Under the pieces are notes generated by a model. It ran no database searches. It saw only the letters and a list, made by a program, of their open reading frames with translations, and was not told the origin of the DNA. From Affinundibacterium baiyunense (lineage in GTDB: Bacteria; Pseudomonadota; Gammaproteobacteria; Burkholderiales; Burkholderiaceae_D): 64,000 bases of DNA. Location of the stretch: positions 23,572 to 87,571 of the forward strand of contig NZ_JAGSPM010000012.1 in assembly GCF_018139645.1 (NCBI RefSeq). The letters are read 5' to 3'. The position numbers and the translations under genes were made by a program. This document shows positions 1 to 7,519 of this stretch, piece by piece. The first letter of the stretch is position 1; every line of letters begins with the position of its first letter.

Positions 1-1
1 G

Positions 2-61
2 GATAAAATAGACGAGCTTAAGAGCAATCTCAGACCCAGCTTGATATCGAAGAAGTTCTAG
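2..61 (+). CDS. possible 3' end of an upstream gene (partial)
   Basis: One forward frame is open from the window edge to a TAG at 59-61, giving 19 residues that end in Ile-Ser-Lys-Lys-Phe. The other two forward frames stop within the first 11 bases. This could be the tail of a gene that converges on the serine hydrolase, but the stretch is far too short to identify and may be chance. Confidence 0.25.
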   Translation, partial: DKIDELKSNLRPSLISKKF

Positions 62-82
62 GAAAATAGCGTTGGTACTTCA

Positions 83-1144
83 TCACAGCGTTTCCGCCAT
101 TAAAAGAAGTCGATTCACAAAGCCATCCAAACTCGTTTGCTTTGCAGAAGGAATGAACATCGCATTTGCTAACAATATCAGCGTCATTTTTTTCTGTGGC
201 ACTTGTCGAAATGCCGTCGCCATGCCACCGGTAAAGCCATAGGAAGCGACTCCGTCCACATATATCAAATCCCAGCCATGTGCAAAACTTCTGGCTTGGT
301 CATACACAAATGCTTGTCGCAAATTCGCTAAGCTCGTCGCAGATAGCAAGATACCGCTCTCTAGTTTCCTATGCCATTCGAGAAAAGCATTCATACTCAT
401 ATTTAAACCGGCTGCCCCGTAGTTATACTGCGGAAAGTGCCAGTTTCGCTTCATCAATTTACTTCCAACGTTGTTATATCCCACACTAAAGTGAGGATGA
501 ACAGCGAGATGATTACCCTCGAAAAAAACTGTCTCTTGCGTACCTAAAAACTGCGTTGTCAAAATATAGTTGCTTAGGCTTTGTCCCGTGATTTTCTGGA
601 AAATGCGATTCAGTAACCAATAATTGGTTTGGTTGTAATCAAACTTTGCACCGGGTTTAAACAGGATGGCTTGTGCGTATACAGCTTGCTGCGCCTCACT
701 CTCAACCTGATTTTCGTAAACCACAATATCAGGTAAGCCAGAAGAGTGACTCAATAAATGCTTGATCTTCACCTCCCGCCAAGTTTCCGGAAGATCGTCT
801 AATAAATCGGCCAAATTACTATCAAGTGAAATTTTCTTTTGTTCTATTAATTGATGTACTGCGACGACAGAAAATATCTTAGTTGTTGAAAAAAGAGGAA
901 ACACCGTTTCATCAGAAACCGACACATCAAATTCAATATTCGCTGTTCCATAATTTGCTCGATGGATCACCTTACCATCTCGCACAATCGCCAATGCTAA
1001 ACCGGGAATGCGATGTGATTGCTGAATCTCTCGTACGTAACGATCAATTGCAACCTTTGCTGATACTTCCGCAAAACTATACGCAGGCAGCAGTAGCATC
1101 AAGATAAAACTAAGACAAATTCGAGTTATCAATATCAACATCAT
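83..1144 (-). CDS. exported serine hydrolase, beta-lactamase class C / penicillin-binding-like family
   Basis: The 353-residue product starts with a hydrophobic signal peptide (about 1-25) and is probably periplasmic. It carries the SxxK nucleophile motif as S86-T-T-K89, the family signature LLSHSSGLPD at 130-139, and a third-box-like FTGGMATAF near 304-312. The second box reads Y170-N-Q where most members have Y-S/A-N, so the catalytic tyrosine is kept but the asparagine is displaced. Members of this family act as esterases, D-amino-peptidases or PBP-like enzymes, and substrate cannot be read from sequence. Two adjacent ATG codons open the gene and either could be used. It lies downstream of, and in the same direction as, the DJ-1 gene, but a likely terminator separates them, so it is probably not cotranscribed. 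Confidence 0.8.
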   Translation of the reverse strand: MMLILITRICLSFILMLLLPAYSFAEVSAKVAIDRYVREIQQSHRIPGLALAIVRDGKVIHRANYGTANIEFDVSVSDETVFPLFSTTKIFSVVAVHQLIEQKKISLDSNLADLLDDLPETWREVKIKHLLSHSSGLPDIVVYENQVESEAQQAVYAQAILFKPGAKFDYNQTNYWLLNRIFQKITGQSLSNYILTTQFLGTQETVFFEGNHLAVHPHFSVGYNNVGSKLMKRNWHFPQYNYGAAGLNMSMNAFLEWHRKLESGILLSATSLANLRQAFVYDQARSFAHGWDLIYVDGVASYGFTGGMATAFRQVPQKKMTLILLANAMFIPSAKQTSLDGFVNRLLLMAETL

Positions 1145-1156
1145 TTTTCTCTAATT

Positions 1157-1191
1157 TAAGAAAACCCAATGTCTTAACGGCATTGGGCCTT
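1157..1191 (-). terminator. probable rho-independent terminator after the DJ-1/NTF2 gene
   Basis: CCCAATG (1165-1171) pairs with CATTGGG (1181-1187) around a 9-nt loop. The stem can extend imperfectly outward through the flanking A-rich and CTTCTT segments. Read on the minus strand the hairpin is followed by TTTTCTT. It sits directly after the minus-strand gene ending at 1227. Confidence 0.6.
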
Positions 1192-1226
1192 CTTCGTGTT
1201 ATTAGTCTAAATTCGCACTAGTTAAA

Positions 1227-2456
1227 TTAAACTGGTCTTGATGTAAATGACTTGTGAATGATTTTCCAAACACCTTTTACTTTTGCCAGCATTAAATAAT
1301 CAGTAAATACACGAAAGCCTGGAACCAATATCTCGATCTTTGCCATGGCGACATTTTTTTCATAATCGATCGTGACGATTTTTCCTTGACGTGTATTACT
1401 CTTGCCAACCGCAATATTGGCGATATAGGTTTTCCCTTTCCAAACATCTAGACTGTCATTCTTAATCGAATAAAGATTAAGGTCTTCATGAAAAGCTTTA
1501 CGTACACGATCAGGTTCACCATTCGCGGTACCATCTATGTAGTCTGTCAATACAAGTCTAATTTGATCAAGTTCGGCCTTTTCGTCTTGCGCTACGGAGC
1601 CTAGTCCATGCGCCTTCAAATATTCCACGATTTCCTTGGCGACCAAACTCGATGAGGAAGGATCTTGTCCGGTAATCAAACGACCATCTCGAATATAAAA
1701 TTTATCGCCCCAATTGGGGGAATACTTGAAGTGAGCACCTGCCGCCTGAACCGCTTGATCCATCTTGAACGGAAAAGTAGCGTAGTACGGTCGGTCCTTA
1801 CGCTCGAAGGCATCAGGAAACCCGGTAATATTTTTTCCATCTAGCAAAGACTTCCCATCATTTCCCGCCAAATAGACTAAACCAGCGGTTCCGTGACACA
1901 CTGCCGAGACAAGGCCGTTGTTCTCATAAATGCTGACCACCAATTTCTGAATCGCACGATTTTCAGCGACACCAAACATCGCCGCACCGCCACCGCTGTA
2001 ATAGACCGCGGCATAATCCGCAAAATTGAGCTCTTCAGGTCGATAGGTACGCTCCAGCTTATTCATGAAGTTCTCGTCGTAAAGATACTTTTTCTGGATT
2101 GGGATCGAGGTATTTACATAATCTATCGGAATTGCACCACCTTCTGGGCTGACAATATCCACGCGATAGCCATGATTCACAAAGACGTCGTAGGCCATCA
2201 CAATTTCTTCAAAGTGATTCGCGGCAGGAATATCAGACTTGCCGTAAAAATGCTGATTTGAGGTAACAAACAAAATCCGTCGTGGATTGCTTTGCTTAGC
2301 GATCCCAGCTTGCTCCTTCAAACCGGATTGATTAGTACCAAGTACTGTGCTGCCAAACGAAAGGGAGGAGGCTGCCTGCGTAGCCCCAAATACACCAAAC
2401 AATAAATAAGCTGCAAGAAAAACACGAGAAAGAAAAATAAAACAACTTAGCTTCAT
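1227..2456 (-). CDS. exported DJ-1/PfpI-domain protein with C-terminal NTF2/lumazine-binding-like domain
   Basis: The 409-residue protein begins with a signal peptide (about 1-29). A DJ-1/PfpI (class I glutamine amidotransferase-like) domain spans about 60-285, with a nucleophile-elbow cysteine and adjacent histidine, C187-H188, in AVCHGTAG. A second domain, about 290-405, looks like the putative lumazine-binding/SnoaL-like fold seen in small NTF2 proteins. DJ-1 domains of this Hsp31-like type are glyoxalases, chaperones or amidases; which applies is unknown. Export to the periplasm is unusual for the family, which is mostly cytoplasmic. AAGGTG lies six bases upstream of the ATG. The gene is divergent from the SPFH gene across a 477-bp gap, and a second exported DJ-1 protein lies about 4 kb away. 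Confidence 0.8.
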   Translation of the reverse strand: MKLSCFIFLSRVFLAAYLLFGVFGATQAASSLSFGSTVLGTNQSGLKEQAGIAKQSNPRRILFVTSNQHFYGKSDIPAANHFEEIVMAYDVFVNHGYRVDIVSPEGGAIPIDYVNTSIPIQKKYLYDENFMNKLERTYRPEELNFADYAAVYYSGGGAAMFGVAENRAIQKLVVSIYENNGLVSAVCHGTAGLVYLAGNDGKSLLDGKNITGFPDAFERKDRPYYATFPFKMDQAVQAAGAHFKYSPNWGDKFYIRDGRLITGQDPSSSSLVAKEIVEYLKAHGLGSVAQDEKAELDQIRLVLTDYIDGTANGEPDRVRKAFHEDLNLYSIKNDSLDVWKGKTYIANIAVGKSNTRQGKIVTIDYEKNVAMAKIEILVPGFRVFTDYLMLAKVKGVWKIIHKSFTSRPV

Positions 2457-2933
2457 ACACGCACCTTAATTCAAAGATCAAATCGTTAACGGATGCGAAT
2501 GCAGGAGCAAGTTATCTAAAAGTGCAAGCTGTAAAACTTTTCCAAAAGCCTGTTACGACTTTTGAATATCAACTCAACGCCCAAATTCGCTTAAGGCAAT
2601 TTACTGGAATGCAGTAAATTCGCTATGGCAAACCGCGATTTCGGACTTCAGAAACATGATTTCGGAGTGTTTTTCTATTGAATAAGATCTAGCAAGAAGA
2701 ATTTGCTTAATTAAGTACTTAGTGTCTTGGGGATGAGTTAACAAAATTCGAATCCACTTTTAAGCAATCAGTTACTCAATTTTTCAGATTAAAGATCCAG
2801 TAAGACTTGTGATACTGTATTAAATCGGCAATACTAACTTATCAGCAAACCTTCAGGATTCGCCTCACCTCTGAGGACAAAAATCCACGACAACAATTTT
2901 TCTCTTCTTAAGAATAAGCGATCGGAGAACAGC
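2457..2933. promoter_or_regulatory. 477-bp divergent intergenic region with an operator-like palindrome
   Basis: No coding frame is convincing here. The region must hold the promoters of the DJ-1 gene (leftward) and the SPFH gene (rightward). It contains a perfect 9-bp inverted repeat, AATTTACTG-gaatg-CAGTAAATT (2598-2620), and two copies of GATTTCGGA (near 2637 and 2659). Near 2811 there is a possible extended -10 (TGTGATACT), but no good -35 precedes it. Confidence 0.5.
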
Positions 2934-4055
2934 ATGGGATTATGGAACAAGCTAAGCAATGAGTTTATCGATATCGTCGAATGGCTAGACGATAATCCGA
3001 ATGTGATGGTGCATCGTTTTGAGCGCTATCAGAACGAAATCAAAATGGGCGCCAAACTCACGGTGCGCGAGGGTCAAGTTGCGGTCATGGTTAATGAGGG
3101 CCAACTGGGTAAAGGTCAAGTCGCCGATGTATTTATGCCCGGCATGTATGAACTTAGTACAGCGAACATGCCGATACTCAGCACTATCAAGGGATGGAAA
3201 TACGGATTCGATAGTCCATTTAAAGCTGAGGTCTACTTCTTCAAGACAACTCGATTCACCAATTTAAAATGGGGAACCGCAGGTCCGGCAACGATGCGCG
3301 ACCCTGAATTTGGCGTTGTGCGGGTAACAGCATTTGGTATTTATGGCTTACGTATTCGTGATGCCAAAACCGTGTTGTTAGAATTGGTAGGTACGCAAGC
3401 CGACTTTACCGTACAAGATATCGAAGAAAATCTACGCGGCAAAATTGGTTTGCGCATCAAAGAAGTGATGCCAGAAATTGGCGTGCCAGTGATTGATTTA
3501 GAAAGTAAAGTCAGCGTCGTCGGACAACGCATACAAGAAAAAATCGCCGCTGATTTTGAGCAATATGGTTTAGAACTATGCGAAGTCCAAGTGCAAGATA
3601 TTGGTTTACCTGAAGAGGTAGAAAAAGCGATTGACCAACAAGGTGCGATGCGCGCGATCGGCAACATGCAACAATTCGCCCAGTATCAAGGCGCGCAAGC
3701 ATTGCGTGACGCCGCACAAAATCCTGGCATGGCTGGCGCGATGATGGGCGTCGGTGTAGGCGGCATGCTCAACCAAAGTATGGGTAATTTATTTCAAGCC
3801 AATGCGACGCAAACACAAACTGCTGGCGCAATGCCACCGCCGCTACCAGGATCAACGCCCTATTTCATCGCGATTAACGGTGCGCAAGCAGGTCCATTTG
3901 AACGACCAGCTTTGCTAGCACAAGTTGCGAACGGTAGCTTGACCCGCGATAGCCTAGTTTGGCGTCAAGGTATGGCTGCTTGGGCAAAGGCCAGTGATCA
4001 GGCAGATTTGCATGATCTATTTGCAGCGATGCCGCCACCGTTACCACCACAGTAA
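2934..4055 (+). CDS. SPFH/band-7 domain protein (virion-core-like, YdjI type) with C-terminal GYF_2 domain
   Basis: The 373-residue protein has the SPFH (stomatin/prohibitin/flotillin/HflKC) core of the 'virion core protein' subfamily over about residues 20-245. A Gly/Met/Ala-rich linker follows (about 260-300), then a GYF_2-type domain from about 308 with the pattern PYFIAINGAQAGPF, and a proline-rich tail (MPPPLPPQ). There is no N-terminal membrane segment, so it is probably cytosolic or peripherally membrane-bound. In Bacillus subtilis the homologue YdjI acts with the zinc-ribbon membrane protein YdjG to bring PspA to the membrane. The next gene here is a YdjG-like protein, supporting a conserved pair. 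GGAG lies six bases before the ATG. Confidence 0.85.
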   Translation: MGLWNKLSNEFIDIVEWLDDNPNVMVHRFERYQNEIKMGAKLTVREGQVAVMVNEGQLGKGQVADVFMPGMYELSTANMPILSTIKGWKYGFDSPFKAEVYFFKTTRFTNLKWGTAGPATMRDPEFGVVRVTAFGIYGLRIRDAKTVLLELVGTQADFTVQDIEENLRGKIGLRIKEVMPEIGVPVIDLESKVSVVGQRIQEKIAADFEQYGLELCEVQVQDIGLPEEVEKAIDQQGAMRAIGNMQQFAQYQGAQALRDAAQNPGMAGAMMGVGVGGMLNQSMGNLFQANATQTQTAGAMPPPLPGSTPYFIAINGAQAGPFERPALLAQVANGSLTRDSLVWRQGMAAWAKASDQADLHDLFAAMPPPLPPQ

Positions 4056-4159
4056 GTTGATTCAAGCTTGCTCAATCAGATCTCACATCAAGCCGATTTC
4101 TACCGATGTGAGATCAACACCTATTTCTGCCTCAACAGCACCGTTTTTTGGACTAGCAA

Positions 4160-5242
4160 GTGACCACCAAAACTTATCCCTGCACGCAATGCGGCGCAAA
4201 ACTAGAATTTGCACCGGGTCAATTCGCGCTTAAATGCCCCTACTGCGGCAATCAAAATCAAATCGAAGCAGACGCGACTGAACAAGCGATTGCTTATGAA
4301 GAGTTAGACTATCAAGCCTACTTAAGCAAGCAAGCTGGAAACGAAGCGACTATCGAGCAACAAACGGTGAAGTGTACCGCCTGCGGCGCACAATCGCAGT
4401 TTGGACCACATATCGTATCGGATCGCTGCCCATTTTGCGCCGCACCGATGATCGCAGCCAATGCGTATGCCAAGCGTCAAATACAACCTAAAGCCATCGC
4501 TCCTTTCGATATCAAAGAAAGTGATGCACGCAAAAAATTCAGCGACTGGGTACATGGCTTATGGTTTGCGCCAAATGCACTCAAACGCGCCTATCGCGCC
4601 GAACGCGGATTAAAGGGGATTTACACACCCTACTGGACCTATGACGCCGATTCTGACACGACGTATCAAGGACAGCGTGGTGTTGATTACCAGGTTACCG
4701 AGACCTACGTACAAGATGGTCAAACAAGAACACGACAAGTAACGAGAACCAATTGGTATCCTGCAGCTGGTGAAGTCAATGTCAGTTTCGACGATGTCTT
4801 AGTCATCGCATCGAAGACACTACCTAAACAGTATGCCGATAATTTAGCGCCATGGAATCTCAATAAGCTGCAAGCCTATCGCGACGATTACGTCTCAGGC
4901 TTTACGGTCGAGGCATATCAGGTCGCACTAGAACCCGGTTTTGTCGATGCGAGAGTCATCATGGAAGACGCCATCCGCGATGCAATCTGCCGCGACATTG
5001 GCGGTGATCATCAACGCATCACGGCTATGCAGCCACGCTATTCCAACATCAGCTTCAAACACATCTTGCTACCGATTTGGCTATCCTCGTATAAGTACGG
5101 CGACAAGACGTATCGCTTTTTGGTCAACGGACAGACGGGTGAAGTTCAGGGCGAACGCCCTTACTCGTATTGGAAAATTGCGGGCGCGGTGTTGCTGGCG
5201 TTGTTGTTATTGACGATCGTGATCGCGATGACAAACAAGTAG
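4160..5242 (+). CDS. double zinc-ribbon protein with C-terminal membrane anchor (YdjG-like)
   Basis: The 360-residue product opens with one zinc ribbon (C8-x2-C11 ... C26-x2-C29) and has a second at about 70-95 (CTAC ... CPFC). A conserved central region follows, with the WF..N.LKRAY and GIYTPYW motifs of a family often mislabelled as PriA-like helicase because of the zinc ribbons; no helicase motif is visible. A single hydrophobic segment at about 335-357 closes the protein, giving a tail-anchored topology with the ribbons in the cytoplasm. The start is GTG with only a weak GGA upstream; the first ribbon begins eight residues in, so no later start is possible. It follows the SPFH gene after 104 bp, probably in one operon. 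Confidence 0.8.
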   Translation: MTTKTYPCTQCGAKLEFAPGQFALKCPYCGNQNQIEADATEQAIAYEELDYQAYLSKQAGNEATIEQQTVKCTACGAQSQFGPHIVSDRCPFCAAPMIAANAYAKRQIQPKAIAPFDIKESDARKKFSDWVHGLWFAPNALKRAYRAERGLKGIYTPYWTYDADSDTTYQGQRGVDYQVTETYVQDGQTRTRQVTRTNWYPAAGEVNVSFDDVLVIASKTLPKQYADNLAPWNLNKLQAYRDDYVSGFTVEAYQVALEPGFVDARVIMEDAIRDAICRDIGGDHQRITAMQPRYSNISFKHILLPIWLSSYKYGDKTYRFLVNGQTGEVQGERPYSYWKIAGAVLLALLLLTIVIAMTNK

Positions 5243-5315
5243 CCTCAAATGTAATTGATCAAACGCATAATCGATGCGGTATAGAAGAGTGTGGATCGCG
5301 ATTATTCGATTGCAC

Positions 5316-5948
5316 TCAATTCTTCATATTAAAAACCGATACCGGTCCTTTTCCATCTGTGGGCTTAGGCTCACAGAGATTGTTCTCCGGCTCTCTACGG
5401 AAGGCATTACACTCGATTCGAACTTTAGGACAATGTGCCATGTACACCTTATGCGCAGCAGATCCTTCTGGTGTAAAACTCAAGTTATGCGAGTTGACGG
5501 CCAAAGTAATACATTTTTGTAGAGCGGCTTCACCGAGCGCTAATAGATGCTTATTTTCTGCACTTTCTGTGGGCATACGTGTTTTATATTCTGGCCATTT
5601 TTCTGTTCTGCGCGGGTGCGAAATATCTGGCGCTCTAATGGGTAAATTTGGCGTGCCGCGTCCTATCGATGGATTTGGTAAACCATTGTTTTGATTTTGC
5701 CCCAGACCTGTTCCGCGCTCGATCATCGCTGGCGTGACACCAACCGTTCCAGGCATTTTTGATGCTTTGATGTCGCTCTCTTTCGTGGCATTGGGTGCAT
5801 TACGCTTATCGCCATAGTGCACCTTTCCATCCTTATCAACCCACTTATAAACCCCTTGGGCTGAGGCGAATCCGCTCATATTCACCATGATCAAACATGC
5901 GATTACGAAAGATAAACGACAATTTTGAAAGTGCACTGAATCAGTCAT
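5316..5948 (-). CDS. DUF4124-domain exported protein
   Basis: The 210-residue product has a hydrophobic signal region (about 12-30) and directly after it the DUF4124 signature VYKWVDKDGKVHYGDK. The remainder is low in recognisable structure, with a Pro/Gly/Asn-rich linker and four cysteines in the last third that could form periplasmic disulfides. DUF4124 proteins are common in Beta- and Gammaproteobacteria and have no settled function. The gene converges on the zinc-ribbon gene (73-bp gap) and is preceded by a striking 15-bp inverted repeat that probably overlaps its promoter. Confidence 0.75.
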   Translation of the reverse strand: MTDSVHFQNCRLSFVIACLIMVNMSGFASAQGVYKWVDKDGKVHYGDKRNAPNATKESDIKASKMPGTVGVTPAMIERGTGLGQNQNNGLPNPSIGRGTPNLPIRAPDISHPRRTEKWPEYKTRMPTESAENKHLLALGEAALQKCITLAVNSHNLSFTPEGSAAHKVYMAHCPKVRIECNAFRREPENNLCEPKPTDGKGPVSVFNMKN

Positions 5949-5960
5949 AAAGAACCCAAT

Positions 5961-5995
5961 TAAATAAATATTAATTATAGATTAATATTTATTTA
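5961..5995. repeat. perfect 15-bp AT-only inverted repeat upstream of the DUF4124 gene
   Basis: TAAATAAATATTAAT (5961-5975) is the exact reverse complement of 5981-5995, with the 5-base spacer TATAG. It begins 13 bp upstream of the DUF4124 start codon, so it occupies the promoter or leader region. It could be an operator for a dimeric repressor, a cruciform-prone element, or an mRNA hairpin. It lacks GC pairs and so is not a typical terminator. Confidence 0.7.
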
Positions 5996-6214
5996 TCTCA
6001 CATTTTGAATACACTTTTGTGCAGTTCTCTAGCACGTATCTAAGCCCTCAAATAAATCAGTGTTCCGTTCGTCGTCGTATAAACACCATATAAGGCAAGC
6101 TTTCTACCATTAGTCATATTTCCATTTTTGATGTCACCAAGCCGTTTTACAGTGCGCCAAGTCAACAAAATATCCGCTCCTTTGAAGAAGAAATTTGATG
6201 AAAGGTACTAGTCT

Positions 6215-7411
6215 ATGTGGAATTACACACTTAAATTCGCATATCTCATTCAAGATAAGCCTTCTAGCTGCAACACAAACACACTACGCTTGCTAATGTC
6301 TATGCTGTGTATATGTTGCTTGTTATTGGTTGACACGACAAGCTTACGGGCTTCTGAATTACCACCTTTCAAAGCGCGCGATGGCCGCACTCATCCGGTG
6401 GTCGCCGTCATCGCTGACAATCGTTTTACTGAACTGAGCGACTATGTGATTCCGTACTCGATACTCAAGCAAGCAAACCTCGGTGAAGTTTATGCGCTCG
6501 GAATGCAAGAAGGTAGCATACAAATGTTTCCCGCTTTGCATATTCGAGCGCAATTTAGTGCGGCACAGTTTGATCAAATGCATCCAACTGGCGCAGACTA
6601 TGTAATTGTCCCCGCGGTGCATCACAGCGATGATCCAAATTTGATCGCATGGATTCAAACGCAAGCAAAAAAGGGCGCGACCATTGTGGGAATCTGCGAT
6701 GGTGTCTGGGTACTAGCCCATGCTGGCTTGTTGGAATCTAAAAAAGCAGTGGGGCATTGGTACTCTTTTGATGATCTAAAGAAACAATTCCCCAATACGC
6801 AATTTATTAAAGATAAGCGCTATCTCGCTGATGAAAAAATTGTGACTAGCACTGGCGTGAGCGCATCAATTCCGGTTTCACTGGCATTGGTCGAAGCAAT
6901 GGTGGGAAAGCCAAAAACGCAAGCGCTCGCCAACTCGCTAGGAATACCTAATTGGGATGCACAACACCGTAGCGCGGATTTCAAATTATCCGCAACACAC
7001 ATGTGGACAGCTTCTATCAATTGGCTACGATTTTGGAGTCATGATCAATTCGTAATGCCGATCTTCAAGGGCATTGATGAATTATCTCTGGCGCTGCTGG
7101 CTGACGCCTACTCTCGTACTTATCGCTCAACAGTGTTTAGCATGTCTAAAGAAGCCATCACTAGCTTACGCGGTTTACAGATCGAGCCCGATCATATGTA
7201 TTCAACCAAAAATGCATCTATCTTGAGCATGCCCGCCGACTTAGCCGCGGGTGAAAGTTTAGATTGGGTGCTGAAACAAATTGCCAAACGGTATGATGAG
7301 AGAACTGCTAGTTTCGTTGCTTTACAAATGGAATATCCCTACCGCTCAGGCGCTACCATCACACTAAGCGATCGATCTCATTCAGTCCATTCTACCAATT
7401 CAAATAAATAG
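6215..7411 (+). CDS. exported DJ-1/PfpI-family (GlxA-like, no HTH) protein
   Basis: This 398-residue protein has a long N-region followed by a signal-like hydrophobic stretch (about 28-45, MLCICCLLLV). Its DJ-1/PfpI domain spans about 55-240, with the cysteine elbow VGICDGVWVLA and the downstream segment TSTGVSASIPVSLALVEA. These resemble the sensor half of GlxA/FtrA AraC-type activators. The C-terminal 150 residues are helical but lack an AraC helix-turn-helix signature. The role is unknown; a periplasmic binding or enzymatic role is an inference. GAAAGG lies about ten bases upstream of the ATG, and ATG codons at residues 28 and 30 are alternatives that would leave a shorter signal peptide. 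Confidence 0.7.
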   Translation: MWNYTLKFAYLIQDKPSSCNTNTLRLLMSMLCICCLLLVDTTSLRASELPPFKARDGRTHPVVAVIADNRFTELSDYVIPYSILKQANLGEVYALGMQEGSIQMFPALHIRAQFSAAQFDQMHPTGADYVIVPAVHHSDDPNLIAWIQTQAKKGATIVGICDGVWVLAHAGLLESKKAVGHWYSFDDLKKQFPNTQFIKDKRYLADEKIVTSTGVSASIPVSLALVEAMVGKPKTQALANSLGIPNWDAQHRSADFKLSATHMWTASINWLRFWSHDQFVMPIFKGIDELSLALLADAYSRTYRSTVFSMSKEAITSLRGLQIEPDHMYSTKNASILSMPADLAAGESLDWVLKQIAKRYDERTASFVALQMEYPYRSGATITLSDRSHSVHSTNSNK

Positions 7412-7442
7412 GACGCGAGTCACATTCAGAAATCGAATTTGC

Positions 7443-7479
7443 ACTGTGCCTCTATCGCATACTGCTCCAGAGGCACAGT
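7443..7479. repeat. 11-bp perfect inverted repeat between convergent genes
   Basis: ACTGTGCCTCT (7443-7453) pairs exactly with AGAGGCACAGT (7469-7479) around a 15-nt loop. It lies between the convergent GlxA-like and alpha-2-macroglobulin genes and may act as a two-way terminator or mRNA stabiliser, although no T-run follows on either strand. Confidence 0.55.
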
Positions 7480-7519
7480 CCTTACATCAATTTGCCATTG
7501 CTATTGACATAACCAATCG

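Noticed and set aside
4160..5242. Calling the zinc-ribbon protein a PriA helicase
   Set aside because: No Walker A or helicase motif is present; only the zinc ribbons resemble PriA.
5170..5694. 174-codon plus-strand frame
   Set aside because: It overlaps the zinc-ribbon gene end and the whole antisense of the DUF4124 gene; composition is not protein-like.
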